Of a stretch of 64,000 bases of DNA, positions 10,821-22,204 are shown in pieces. The notes below the pieces were generated by a model. The model had not been told where the DNA came from. It was given only the letters and a program-made list of their open reading frames with translations, and made no database searches. This stretch comes from Ceratothoa steindachneri. Taxonomy: Eukaryota > Arthropoda > Malacostraca > Isopoda > Cymothoidae. The first letter of the stretch is position 1, and every line of letters begins with the position of its first letter. The stretch lies in contig OZ018321.1 in assembly GCA_963969495.1 (NCBI GenBank), positions 138,718,685 to 138,782,684 on the forward strand, read 5' to 3'. The translations under genes and the position numbers were made by a program.

Positions 10821-11909
10821 ATGCCGATTCACAACTGGCCCAAGCCGATTTGGTTTCCGGACAATCCTCCGCCAGGAAAGTTGTTCCATTCTCAACTCAA
10901 AATAATGAAAAACGCTACCCCAAGATCTCGTTCCTCATCTAGCGACCCCAGCCTCAATAGACCCCAAACGCAAACAACTAGTGTCTCCCAGACGGAATCA
11001 CGCTCCACTAATGAAGAAGGAATCGTCACTGCTCTAACGCAAATTGAGAATAAAGAAGATACCGTCCCAATGGATAATACCCTAACATCAAAAACCTGCG
11101 AAATAACTGATGAAATAGGCATGAGGATATACGGTTCACCGTCTGCACCATTCCTTAAAATCTTGAAATCAGCTGACATCATCTCAGGGATCATGAAAGG
11201 GAAGTATAAATATGAGATTATAAGGAACCTGGACCCAGACATCATCCTTATTACCGAACATCGCGTCGATATGCGAACAAAGTATATTAAAATATATAAT
11301 TATGAGGTGCTGATGGCCAACCACTCTAATGAGAGATTCGATGGCGTCGCGATTGTAGTCAGGAAAGGCATAAAATTCCAAGAAATTCAAGGTTTGGAAG
11401 AGTCTTACCTGGCTGTGAAGATCAAGATGACCTATGACGACGTTGTGGTGGCAGTCGGTTATCAACCACCTAGACGCTCACATTTGCCAGTTCCCAATTT
11501 CGTCCGCCTATTCCGTAGAAACGCCTCAACAATTTAAATTGGAGACTTCAATGTCCGCTGCAGAGATGCAAGATATACTACGGCTGGGAACTCACTGAGC
11601 CTTCTAATTCGGAGGAAAAGAGTGCATGGAGTAGGTCCAGATTTCGCCACATTCTTAACAGGAAGATCTTCGAAAACACCTGATGTTGTATTGACTAACA
11701 CCAACTTTGCTTTCAACCAAGTGACAGTGCTGGGTTCTTACATACCATCGGACCATATCAGCATGGTGACTACGTTGTCAAACTCACCAATACAGGTCCA
11801 AATACCCAAACGGAGATGCCTGAACAGGGCTGATTGGGAAGTTTATAAATACCAGTTGAGCACCATACAGGTAAATAGACTGAAAGGCGCCTTGATTGAG
11901 GAGATATAG
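10821..11909 (+). pseudogene. Apurinic-type endonuclease of LINE-2
   Basis: The frame 10821-11537 carries DIILITEHRVD and GVAIVVRKGIKFQEI with VVVAVGYQPPR, the usual start and middle of an EEP-fold LINE endonuclease. A single in-frame stop after ASTI is followed at once by IGDFNVRCRDARY (about 11540), the GDFN catalytic motif, and by VVLTN and SDHISMV (11749), the SDH catalytic motif. So one nonsense change splits an otherwise continuous domain. The N-terminal 60 residues are Ser/Thr-rich and probably a linker. Confidence 0.8.
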
Positions 11910-12352
11910 CATCATCTTAACAATATAGTGGAGAAATTCAAGAAAACCGACCAGCCCCGAGGTGGGATAGAGGAATTACCGAAAGAATGGACCGATTAGA
12001 TCTCCTTATCAATGAGATAAACTTGTGCGGTAACACAGCCCAACGCTATAGAGAGCTACAAGAACAGAGAGAAACAATCAAATTTCTCATCATGAAGAAA
12101 TCCAAGAGACATGGCACAACATAATTGACAACCTAGACGATAAAAGTGATCCGAAAATCTTTGGGGTCAAATTAAAAGATTAATAGAAGCCCCTCCAAGG
12201 GAAAGAATAAATAAAGCGATCAACGAAGTCGAAATCAACAGAGATGAGGACGTGGAGCGTCACTTAGAAGCTATTGGAAGCAAAGATTTAGTATCAGCAA
12301 CGCGGAGAACGCAGAATTTGATTAAGACTACGAAGATGAAGTTGATACAAAG

Positions 12353-13820
12353 TTGAGCAAGCTGGGTCAAGAACTCACACCTCATCTTCAGGTTGACCGT
12401 ACGCGCCGTGTTCGGGAGGAGGGTAGGCTATTCACCGACGAAGAATACAAAGCTGCACTGAAGAGTTTTAAACAAAATGCTCCGGGGTTTACCGGAATTA
12501 CGAAGATTCACCTAATAAACGCACTCCCAACGTAAATCAAGTAATTGTAATCATCTTCAACGCTTGCATGAATATTGGCCACTTTCCCGAGTCATTGAAA
12601 AAGGCTAAGATGATATTTTTGTTGAAGCCTGGGAAGCCTAAAAAGCGAGAAGTAGCTATAGACCGATCTCCCTATTGGAGTTTATCAGTAAACTATTCGA
12701 AAACCTCCTGAACACTAGACTAACGAACTATTTGGAGATTACGACCTGTATAACGATCAACAACACGGTTTTAGAAAAAAAGCTCGGAACCGAAACCGCA
12801 TTAGCCCTCATAACAGAGAAGATCGCTGTTGCAAAGGCCAGGGGCATTAATGTAAATGTCATACTTAGAGACATGGCCTCGGCCTTTGACAAGCTCTGGG
12901 TGCCAGGCCTGAAAAATAAAATCTACGACCTTGGTTTGGAGGACGGCATGACAAAGATTCTGTGCAGCTACCTCGATAATCGTAAGGCCATAGTCAGCAT
13001 TAAAAGCAGCGTAGGAGTACTCTTTAACATGGAAGCAGGGGTGCCACAGGGTGGATGTTTGAGCCCCACGTTATACGCGGAATTTACCAGCGACCTCTTA
13101 CATCCTGCCTACAATTTTGCCCAATACACACAACTGGAAAACGATGTCACACAGATCGTGACGAGCGACTACCCTAATCCGAGAGATGTGGCAAACAGGA
13201 CAGGAGGAGAAATTGCTATAGTCAACAACTATGAAAGGAGAAATAAAATCAAGATGAACATCGGCAAGTTCAAAATGATTCCGATGGTATGCAGACGAAC
13301 GAGGGAAGTCATGGCGGAGTGTGTACATTACCAGTACTCCACAGGCAGTAAGGCACTAGGCCTAAAAATAATAAAAAGTGGTTATAAAACACATCTCAAG
13401 GAGAAGATCACCAGAGCCAAAAAGGCGCTCCAAACTCTCTTCCATTTTAGATTAATGTCACCGTCCAACAAAAGAAAATTATATCTAGCGCTCGTGAAAC
13501 CGCTGTTCCTGTACCCCGTCATCCCCCCACACACCATTAGTGATACAGCGCCAAGGAAAGCGCAGAAGGTACAGAACACAGCGCTTAGATTTATGTCAAA
13601 TGTAACTCTTTGGGACCGTCTTCCCTCGGCATTGCTACATGAAGTAAACGATATAGATCCAATCAACGTGACTTTACACAAGCGTGCAATCACTCTGTAG
13701 GATAAAATACATCAAATTATACCAGAAGAAATCATGAACCCATTAAGACTACCTGATGAAGAATACCGGAACATGCACTTTAAGCAGGCGTTCAAAAGCA
13801 GTCAGCTACAGATTCAAATA
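12353..13820 (+). pseudogene. Reverse transcriptase of LINE-2, long open frame with damaged active site
   Basis: After a short finger region (12353-12535, FTDEEYKAALKSFKQNAPG) and a frame change, one frame of 341 codons runs 12675-13700. It has ASAFDKLW (motif A, aspartate just before changed in context RDMASAFD), GVPQGGCLSPTLY (motif B), then LENDVTQIV where related elements have [YF]ADDVTQII: the first catalytic aspartate of motif C is Asn. Thumb text SKALGLKIIKSGYK and KVQNTALRFMSNVT follow. The stop at 13698 precedes a few more related residues. The frame is open, but the enzyme should be dead. Confidence 0.8.
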
Positions 13821-13946
13821 TAAATAATAAAAAGGAAGATAAAACATAATTTAACTAGATAGTAATGTAAAACAAAGAACAAAGCAAATATAACTCAAGA
13901 AAAGATCCGTAAAGGACATGTTTTAATTTAAAAAAAGAAAAAAAAA

Positions 13947-14165
13947 TCCTAAGTAGACACAAAAATAGAAAATCTCTAATACATAATGAATAATTAAAAA
14001 AGAGTAAATTACAAAGTATGCACATTAAAATAAGGTAATATAAAAAGATCCGAAGTGAACACAATAAAAGAAAATCTCTAATACATAATGAATAATTAAA
14101 AAGGAGCAAATTACAAAGTTTGAACAATTAAATAAAATAATATAAAAATATCTGAAGTGGACACA
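13947..14165 (+). repeat. 102-bp tandem repeat in the LINE-2 tail
   Basis: Units start at 13947, 14049 and 14151 (marker TCCtAAGT / TCCGAAGT / TCTGAAGT), two full copies and the start of a third. Each contains AATCTCTAATACATAATGAA. Being divisible by three the repeat gives a false 90-codon minus-strand frame of 34-residue repeats. Tandem repeats in a 3' untranslated region are common in non-LTR elements. Confidence 0.85.
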
Positions 14166-14759
14166 TTAATAAGTTATATAAATAACCCTTAACATAAATA
14201 AAAAGAATCAAGAAGAGTAACGGCATTGGCAATTAATCAAGATTAATTGAACTGCTAAAACAAAAACGAAAACAAAGGCTTGAACGCTAAAGCATTTTTC
14301 ATCGCAAGAATCGATATAAATATTTAAAATTACTGAGCTTGCCAGACAACCTGGCACATACAACTCTCTCTTAATTACACATACTTCTATCTATCTTTTC
14401 TCTAACTATCCCCACACCAAGTTCTCTCTTTAAACATCATTGATCATTCTTTCATTCGATTAACTCAGTATGTATGTTTGCTCTCTCACTGCGAACTAGT
14501 AAAGGCTATCTCAGGTAAAGGAAGGACCTAAAAACGCCTTTCTCAAGAAAACTTATAAGAAGAAATATATGCGCTCCTGGGGCTGATTGGAGATTTCTCC
14601 TGTTCCTCTTGAGTGAAGTGGCACTCCCCCCCCCCGAAGGGGTTGCTCTTTCTTATTCTAAATTCTTGGCTCTTTATTCATACTTTTTACCTCAAACTTA
14701 CTCCTCACTAGCACTACATAACTTAGTCATCGCCAAGGTCTGAGTTGCAGTTGCTAGTA
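14166..14759. other. AT-rich spacer, perhaps LINE-4 leader
   Basis: No gene seen. Contains a run of ten C (near 14628). The last part may already belong to the 5' leader of LINE-4. Confidence 0.4.
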
Positions 14760-15033
14760 AGGTATAGTGAACCCCTGCAGGAGACCCTATTAGGGGTCCA
14801 GAAAAGGGGGCTGATTCTTGGTCACGAGCCAGAACTCATCTGTAGACCACTGTTAGGGCTATACTCAGATAGGTAGGGTTGACCAAGGAGAGTGCGAATA
14901 TTGGAAGGTAGGCGAGATAGAACTAGGACAGATAGAGGGGCTCCTCCCACTATTGGAGGCTGGATAAATTCTCTACATTTGAAGATCGACAAAAGAACCC
15001 CTTTCTTCGGAGAGGGGACGACTCCAAGGCAAG

Positions 15034-16156
15034 ATGGACCCACCGGACTTCAAAAGGCTTCCACTTAAACCTATACCCAACGTAAGGAAAAGGTCACCAC
15101 AAGAAGTAGTGCAATGCATATTTACTGATCTGGAAATACCACTAATCAAATATATTGACACACCATCTGGATTCACAGTTATTTGCCCAGAAAATAAAGA
15201 CGTAGAGCAGCTAGTATCATCTGCTGGGAGCATTACGTTAAGGAAATTGGATTTGAAAGCAAGAGTACCCCCACAAATCACGGCTAACAGAAGAGTTATC
15301 TGTCAAAAAATCGACTCCTGGGTAGGAGACCACTAATGCCAAGAAATAAAAGAAGAACTTCAGGAGAGGCAGAAATGGCTAAAGATAGCAGGGGTGGTCA
15401 AATTTAAAGATCACACTCACATTTTCAAGGTCATTTGTGAATCTACCGAAATGGTTTTAAGGATTATCGAAAAGGGACTTCTCGCTTTCAACATGAAAAT
15501 CCCATCCGCCCACGTACAAAGAGACATCTTCCCAAGAATACAGGTATGCTTCAGATGTTATGCGTTGGAGGAACATACGACTCAGAATTGCCCCCTAAAG
15601 GACCTAATCATCTGTTCTGAATGTGGAACTGAAGGCCATTCTTGGCGTTACTGCAACAACACAGATAAAAGATGCATTAACTGCCAAAGGGGACACAGAA
15701 CTATGGCTATGATCTGTCCCAGAAGAAGAGAAATTATAAAGAGAAAAGAAATAGAGTCAACCAGAAATAACGCTATCGTAAATAGAAACTCGTACGCATC
15801 GATGACAAAAAATGACCAACAAAACAGCAACATAGATAAATTTGGATGGTACTCTCAACGTGAAAATACTTACTTGTATATTACATGCTAAGCCTGGAAG
15901 TTACGCAACAACAGTCAACAGCATGTTACAGGAAAACGGGCTCGAACCGATGAAAATCCCCAAAGAAGTCGACTCATCGGCCATTTTCAAAATCAAAGTT
16001 ACAGAAAAGACAAAGCATGAGTTAATCGAAGAGGAGAAAGGAAACCAACAGGCAGCAGAAACAGAAGAGGACACAAACAGCGATGACTCAGAGACTGAAA
16101 ATTACTCCGACGATACAGAGCAAAAGTGCACACGGGTAACTCGCAGGAAAGCTTAA
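15034..16156 (+). pseudogene. Gag-like ORF1 of LINE-4 with zinc knuckles
   Basis: Starts at ATG 15034 (MDPPDFKRLPLKP). One stop at 15334 splits it; the next frame runs 15394-15891 and a third 15842-16156. Residues in the middle frame give three cysteine/histidine knuckles: CFRCYALEEHTTQNC, CSECGTEGHSWRYC and CINCQRGH....C (15547-15720). A Lys/Arg- then Glu/Asp-rich C terminus (16020-16130) follows. It would bind element RNA. The upstream half (PPQITANRRVICQKIDSW) aligns with LINE-2 ORF1. Broken by one stop and one frameshift only. Confidence 0.8.
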
Positions 16157-16344
16157 AGATTTAACAGATCTAAGTCCGAAAGTGAAAGGGGTCCATAACC
16201 CAGATGAATCACCAGAAGGACCCTCGAATGCAGTCAGAGCAGTGGGAACCCAGGAGAAACGAAAGAAGAACCAGAAAAAAAGAAGAAACAGCGATAATTT
16301 AACAGATAGGACAAACAAAACGGAAAACAAATAAACGAACGGAA

Positions 16345-16835
16345 ATGGACAATTGGATTATGGATATTACGAAATTAAAAATACCACAAATTAACCCATG
16401 CGGATGGAAAGATAGAGAAATTATGTACGGAAACTTATTCAGAAAGATTGCCCTAAATGTTATACTAATATCAGAACATGGAAGAAACACAAAAAACGAG
16501 AAATTAGAGATATGGAACTACAATGTTATTAACACAAATCCTTCAGGAGAAACACACGACGGATCGGCAATAGCTCTCAAGCCAGGATTGCAGTACAAAA
16601 CTATACAAGGATTGAAGGATGCATATCTAGCTATAGAAATTAAAATGGAATTAAATAACATCATTGTCGCAACTGGATACCAGCCACCCAGGCTGGTAAA
16701 AACTTTACTAAACTCTTCAACTATAGGATACCGGTAATTTTGATGGGCGATTTAAACGCCCATTGCCGGGCTTCTAGGTACAGAAATAGAAACAAAGTCG
16801 GAAGACAACTTAATACGCTTATCAATAGATGTATA
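16345..16835 (+). pseudogene. Endonuclease of LINE-4, 5' part
   Basis: ATG at 16345; reads LNVILISEHGR, DGSAIALKPGLQYKTIQGLK, IIVATGYQPPR and then, after a frame change near 16735, LMGDLNAHCRASRY with the GD.NAH catalytic motif. Strongly similar in layout to the LINE-2 endonuclease. The domain is cut at 16835 by the Tigger insertion; the SDH end lies at 18287. Confidence 0.8.
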
Positions 16836-18219
16836 CAGCAATACCCCGGTTACTGCGGTTAATTCGTGCGGTAAAAACACCGCAGTAAGCGAAACCGCAT
16901 TAATCGAAGATATAAATACATGAAAAATCGTAGATTGATGTCTAGACTTTTGAAAAATGCGTGTAAATGCGATATAGATGCGACGTAAATAAATAAGGAA
17001 ACAAATGAATTGGACACCATATAATGTACAGTATTACTGTTTATTAAGTTTCATGAGCATATGAAAAAAAGATACAGTAAATGTCATTTTTTATGAAAAT
17101 ATTGTAAAAGGGTTGTTTGCGTTCTCGATGCCTTCTTCTTCTCTTTGTACATCACCCGATAACAACTTAGCGCATTTTCTATCTGTCTTCTTACTTGTAT
17201 TGCCCTTTCTACATTCGGGTCTGCATCCATTATCATTTGCTTTCCATCTTCAAATGTCCGAAAAATAGAATCGAGTTCTTTTATCGTGAATTCCTTGGTT
17301 TCCAAAACAGCCCTGTTTCATCAACATTTATAATTTGTTCGTCAACATAGCCACCATCTTCAATAATTTTTTTCAATTCAGCGGGATATTTGGCTGCTGC
17401 ATTAACGTCCGCACTTGCACTTTCACCTACAATTCTAACGTTGTGGATTCCAGTTCGTTTTCTAAATCTGTCAAACCATCCAGAACTTCCGGAAAATGTT
17501 TCTTCAGTTTCCCTTCCAGTTTCGGTTTCTTGCCGTTTTGTTTGGACGGCGGCAAACAGAGACACAGCCTTCGTTTTTATTGTCATTTGACTTAGAGGAA
17601 TGCGCTTTTGATTGCAATCTTCAATCCAAATAGACAAAAGACGTTCCATTTCAATCATTGCAGGGCTTCGGTTTCTTGTTGTCTGCAAATTTGATGACGA
17701 AGTAGCACTTTGCCCTTGTTCTTTATATAGTTTCGAATTCTGAATAATATTGCGGATGGTAGATTCGGCCATACTATGATCCCGACCTATCTTAGCTTTG
17801 GTGGCTCCGCTTTCATGCTTGCTTATTATTGACAACTTTTCTTCTAATCCAATAACTTTTCTCTTCTTCTTTTGACTTTCACCACTTGTACCCGCGGTAC
17901 TCATTCGTTTAGAATACATGATAATAGATTGGGGGTTGTTTAAAAGCAATGTATGTAAAAAACATAGCGAAACAATGTGCACTGTATGGCGGTGACAGAG
18001 TTACTGAGGCGCAGACCTTCAGAAGTTCAGCGTGAGACAGCGAGGTACGGTTGGATTTGCGACGATGCGCATACTTACGCACGAACAAACAAGCAAAATT
18101 CTCGGGTACCACATTAAATCGAATTCTACACGCTGTATTTGAACTTTTGGTGTCAAACTACCAATCGCACTAAATCGAAAACCGCAGTAATCGAACCCGC
18201 AGTAATCGGGGTATTGCTG
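16836..18219 (-). mobile_element. Tigger/pogo-type DNA transposon, internally deleted, with terminal inverted repeats and TA duplication
   Basis: Left end CAGCAATACCCCGGTTACTG (from 16836) and right end, read in reverse, CAGCAATACCCCGATTACTG (to 18219) are terminal inverted repeats with one difference in 20 bases. TA sits outside both ends (16834-16835 and 18220-18221), the target duplication of the Tc1/mariner/pogo superfamily. A further GATTACTGCGG/GTTACTGCGG motif is repeated inside the ends. It codes on the minus strand for a truncated pogo-like transposase and sits inside the endonuclease of LINE-4. Confidence 0.9.
17084..17919 (-). pseudogene. Tigger/jerky-like transposase with the catalytic middle deleted
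   Basis: Starting at Met (17919 or 17904) the protein has a Psq/CENP-B-type helix-turn-helix (EEKLSIISKHESGATKAKIG then STIRNII), a second CENP-B HTH (KTKAVSLFAAVQ, GSSGWFDRFRKRTGIHNVRI) and the first DDE aspartate in IINVDETGLFWK. Right after this (about 17300) the text jumps, in another frame, to a C-terminal tail (ADPNVERAIQVRRQIENAL, TTLLQYFHKK; ends 17084). The DDE middle with the second and third catalytic residues is gone, so the element is non-autonomous. Binding domains are fully open. Confidence 0.9.
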
Positions 18220-18523
18220 TACTGTAAAGACTGGGGCCCAATTCAATCTCTTCTTTAACTATTTTATGGAACCAGTGGACGTTCCTTGCAGCGACCACAC
18301 TGCGACTCTAATGCACATAAACAAGAATCCTATACAAATCCCTTCAAAGAAATGGAAGGCATACCATAGAGCATATCGGGATAAGTATAAAGAACTACTT
18401 CAGACGTACGTGCCCAACCCGCTCGGGAAAGCTACTCTAGAGGAAATCGGCGGAGAGTTGGATACGATCAGAGAAGAAATTAAAAGGGCAGAGAAGGGGG
18501 CCGTCCCTATTAGCTCGTTCTAA
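18220..18523 (+). pseudogene. Endonuclease of LINE-4, 3' part
   Basis: Resumes after the Tigger insertion. The frame 18266-18523 has VPCSDHTATLMHI with the SDH catalytic histidine motif, then KKWKAYHRAYRDKYKELL, the linker toward the reverse transcriptase. Stop at 18521. Confidence 0.8.
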
Positions 18524-18717
18524 ACTATTAAACAATTTATGGGACACCAGAAACGGTAGCTTTGAGCGAGGAGATCGGTCGGGCGGCAGAACATATAAGA
18601 AGATTCGTAACATCAAGGGAAGCATACAACGCACTAAGGATACAGAAAAGAGAACTAATAGCACTACTTTAAGAAAAAAAGAAAGATAAATGGGATCAAC
18701 ATATCGAGAAAATAGAT

Positions 18718-20240
18718 GTGGAAACATCACCAAGGGAATTTTTGAAACATATCAACAGATTAAAGACATGGATAACAAGGGATAAAATGAAAATTAAGGA
18801 TGCAGGGAACAACATTTTAGAAGATGAGGAAGAAGTAGAGGCATTATTTAGAGAGCGCTGGAGAAATGAATTCAAAATTAGCCAAGAAGAGAACAAGGAC
18901 TATGACAATGAATTCGAACATCAGATCGTGGACGAAGTCAATGGAAAGATCGAAAGGACATACCCCTTCAACTTTGTCGAGGAAAGGAGAAACAACAACT
19001 AAGGAATAGACGCAATAATTACATCCGAGGAATTAAAAGAAACGATAAAGAACTTCCGACAGAGAGCCCCAGGCAGATCGGGACTCACCGGATTAAATTA
19101 CCGTGAAGCACCACCGAACATACTGGAATGAGTGAGAAAGAACCCCAGATCAAGTGGGCAACTACCACCTTGTCTCGCTACTAGATTCCATCGGTAAGGT
19201 ATTGGAAAAAAATAATTAATAACAGACTGTCCAAATTCCTTGATGATAATGGCCGGAGAAACAGCTGCCAATTTGGCTTCATGAAAAATAGAAGCAAGGA
19301 GACGGCCCTTGGAGTCATTCTTGAAAAGATAGCGAAAGCAAAGAGAGAGAAAGAATGAGCGTAGACATCGTATGCTAAGACGTGTCCAAGGCATTCGACA
19401 AAGTATGGCAAAGGGTATGTAACTCAAAATAATCAGATTAGGAATGCGCAACAGAATCGAAAGGATTTTATGTGATTATGTAATGGAGATACGTGCTCAT
19501 GTGGAAATAAGACGACATCAAGGAGAAATATTCGAGCTAACTGTGGGTTTGCTCCAAGGCGGATGTCTGATTCCGTCTCTCTATTCAATCAACACAGCAG
19601 ATATACCTCCACCAAGAAATGAGGGTTGCTTGAACATTCAATTTGCCGCTGACGTCACTCAAATCATAGTTTGCCCCTACAGAAACGGCCCAATGCAATC
19701 TAGGATGACTGCAGAAGAGATAAGAAGCATTAATAGATACGAACAAAAATGGAAAATTAAAACCAACAGGGATAAATTTAAAATGGTACCCGTGTACAGG
19801 AGGAGCATCTCAGATGTATATGTAGAAGGACAGCGCTACAGATACGACAAAGAATGTAAGGTGCTTGGACTAACCATTATAAATCAGGTTATAAAAAGCA
19901 CGTAACTGAGAAGGTAAATAGAGGGAATTTAGTTAACCTAAGCATGAAAAACAAGAGAAAAATATATCAAAACATAGTACAGTCCGCGATTATTTATCCA
20001 CCTATCGCGATGTACACGATCTCGAGAAGTAACCAATTAAGACTCCAATGAGTCCAAAACAAAGCTATATACTTAATAACAAACACTAGAAGAGGAGAAA
20101 GAAGAAGACTACGAGACCTGCACAGGGAGGCAAAGATAAAGCCACTCAACAGAATAATTGCAAAAAGAGCAAGGAGAGTCATAGAAAAGACACAGAATGA
20201 AGTAGGAGTTGAATTAACCAACCAAATTGCCCAAAGAGAA
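18718..20240 (+). pseudogene. Linker and reverse transcriptase of LINE-4, multiple breaks
   Basis: Landmarks in order, in shifting frames: a charged linker (18718-19002), IITSEELKETIKNFRQRAPG (19014-19075), LLDSIGKVLEK (about 19177), QFGFMKNRSKETALGVILEK (about 19270), DVSKAFDKVW (motif A, about 19380), LLQGGCLIPSLY (motif B, 19550), FAADVTQII (motif C, 19638; normally FADD, so one catalytic Asp is Ala), and CKVLGLTII (19857). Several stops and frameshifts; enzyme dead. Confidence 0.75.
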
Positions 20241-20520
20241 TGATGGAGATCACACAGATTATTCCCAAGTTTTGCAAGGATAGTAGAAGGAGGAGAAGAG
20301 GACGAAGAAGAAATCTACACCTAGAGAAAGTGAATAATACTCGAAGTATCACCAAAGAATAGCATATAGTCAATTATAACTAGGATAGGAATACAAAAGA
20401 ATAGATAGAGAGATAGAAACCTACACCAGTGTTTAGTAAGAATATTTACTAATAACGGTTTGAACGCCTCATAAATACCAACACTACTTAAAAATATTAG
20501 AAATAGATACATATAAAAAA

Positions 20521-20571
20521 GTTAAAAAAAAAATAAATAAATAAATAAATAAATAAATAAAAAATAACATA
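20521..20571 (+). repeat. (AAAT)n tail of LINE-4
   Basis: About ten AAAT units behind an A run, closing the LINE-4 tail. Confidence 0.9.
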
Positions 20572-21120
20572 TCAATGCGGGACACTCACGCGAATACAAA
20601 ATTTCTTACTTTATCACGCTAGCTATAACTACCTATAATGGACAGAGATAAGCCTGACCTCCAGGCAACTAGCACCTCTTTGCAAACCTCAGATTTCTTT
20701 CAGCCTTCAACATCTATTCGTTTTACTATCACATTCTCACACGGGGCTCACAGTAGATACGTGGGACAGGGTCACGATAAACTGCAAAGTTATAGTTCGA
20801 GACAAGTGACACATCGTGGTTCGGATTCCACGTTAAGCGGTAGGTCCTATGACTAACTAAGTCCACTTTTGTCTCCTACTATTTTCTTCGGTTTCCTATC
20901 CTAAAACTTTCTTCTTCCTCTCCCTCTCACTCCTATCCGCCGTACTCATAGTGCTTGGAGCCTACTTTGGCTCTAGACAGTGTGACTATGAAGGTCTATA
21001 AAGGAGTACCGAGCGTCCCCCCTCCCTGCTTGGCCGCCCCATGAGCACCAAAGGGGGCGGAGGGAGGGTAGGAAGAGCTTTTCTTTGTCTCCCGCCTTTC
21101 TTTTCATTTCATTTCATTTC
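20572..21120. other. Unassigned, with a GC-rich imperfect hairpin
   Basis: No coding motif. At 21005-21075 CCGCCCC and GGGGCGG form an imperfect stem around gagcacc. A (CATTT)n-like short tract at 21098-21125 leads into the Penelope-type 3' end. Confidence 0.4.
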
Positions 21121-21352
21121 ATTCTTTCATTCAGTCCGATTCTGACTCCGCCTTTCATTGGTAAAGGAAGAAATAATATATAAAGACGCTCCAAAGATGA
21201 TCGAATAAGATCGTAAGCTCAGCAATTTAGTTTGGTTTTTACCAAACCCATTCATTTAAAAGAGAGATGAATACAGGATAAGTGATCTACCATGTACAAG
21301 ATGGAATAAAAAAAGTCAGTTAGAAGAATAGAAAGTTGCCAAAGGAAATTAA
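21121..21352 (+). repeat. Second copy of the Penelope-like 3' untranslated region
   Basis: Matches the reverse complement of 8976-9210 along its whole length with scattered differences; shared landmarks are CAGTCCGATTCTGACTCC, GATCGAATAAGATCG, GCTCAGCAATTTAGTTT, ACCAAACCCATTCATTTAAA, GTGATCTACCATGTACAAGA and AGAAGAATAGAAAGTTGCC. No coding part is attached, so it is a strongly truncated insertion or was cut away. Like the first copy, a (TA)n tract lies nearby (68 bases on). Confidence 0.85.
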
Positions 21353-21418
21353 CTAAGGCAAAATACACCATGGTCTTAAACAAAATTTGCATTCAAGAAA
21401 GACTGCTACCCATCTACA

Positions 21419-21568
<150 letters not shown>

Positions 21569-21720
21569 ACGCTTAATGTAACTGCATGTATTATTAGTGT
21601 TCGACTGAGGCTGGTATGACAAACTCCATACCGAAACTGGTCTTGAGATAATAAATACTACGCTTCTCCACAGTGGTTTTATTAACATATTTGGAATATG
21701 TCATTGGATTTAACAATTGT

Positions 21721-21724
<4 letters not shown>

Positions 21725-21797
<73 letters not shown>
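21725..21797. repeat. (TA)n microsatellite
   Basis: About 36 uninterrupted units, 160 bases from the preceding TA tract. Confidence 0.95.
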
Positions 21798-21798
<1 letters not shown>

Positions 21799-21959
21799 CA
21801 GGAATATGAAGACATATGCGATGGTTTTGAACATTTAATTTTCCGGACGTTTGATCATCATCAGCGAATTTTAAATACCAAAAATTATTTTTATAAGAAT
21901 AACTAAACACACAAATCAAATTAGTGAAAATCTATTTATAAGAAATTGATATAATATCT

Positions 21960-22204
21960 TAAAAAAAATTAACTAAATTAAATAATAATCCCACGAGTTT
22001 TTAAATATGCATAATAAACATGACTTAAATGACTATCGAAATACAAAAAAATTATAAACTATAGCAATAAAGTCGAAAGCAAGTCATGAAGAAATCGATT
22101 AATAAGACAGAAAAAAAGAAGATTAAATAATCCCATGAGCAACAAATATGAATAGTAAACATGAATCAAGCGGAATACAAAAAAATCACTATAAAACACG
22201 GCAA
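21960..22204. repeat. Degenerate duplication (about 147-bp spacing)
   Basis: TAAATAATAATCCCACGAG (21976) and TAAATAATCCCATGAG (22124) begin two imperfect copies, each with ATAnTAAACATGA and AATACAAAAAAAT. Function unknown. Confidence 0.55.

Larger units (their letters stand above)
9840..13850 (+). mobile_element. LINE-2 copy: gag/endonuclease/RT non-LTR retrotransposon
   Basis: Plus-strand order: GC-rich 5' leader (9840-10140), gag-like ORF1 with CCHC knuckle (10140-10700), endonuclease (10821-11909), reverse transcriptase (12353-13820), then an AT-rich tail with a 102-bp tandem repeat. Gag and endonuclease are clearly related to those of LINE-4 (15-20.5 kb), so the two are related families or diverged copies. 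Broken by stops and frameshifts, but the RT frame is long and open. No target-site duplication found. Confidence 0.8.
14760..20571 (+). mobile_element. LINE-4 copy: gag/endonuclease/RT retrotransposon, interrupted by Tigger
   Basis: Order on the plus strand: leader (14760-15030), gag ORF1 with three CCHC knuckles (15034-16156), endonuclease first half (16345-16835), a 1384-bp Tigger/pogo insertion, endonuclease end (18220-18523), linker (18718-19002), reverse transcriptase (19010-20240), tail ending in an (AAAT)n tract at 20521-20571. A short simple repeat as 3' tail is typical of some non-LTR families and gives a likely true end. Without the insertion the element would be about 4.4 kb. Confidence 0.8.

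Noticed and set aside
13855..14127. 90-codon minus-strand frame, leucine-rich
   Set aside because: Shadow of the 102-bp tandem repeat.
17335..17595. Plus-strand frame of 86 codons
   Set aside because: Antisense shadow of the Tigger transposase.
20790..20835. Second SINE B box (GGTTCGGATTCC)
   Set aside because: No convincing A box at the expected distance upstream.
21845..21875. Hammerhead ribozyme core (CTGATGA on the minus strand)
   Set aside because: Penelope-like elements can carry hammerheads, but here the following GAAAC box reads CAAAC and I could not pair stems II and III.
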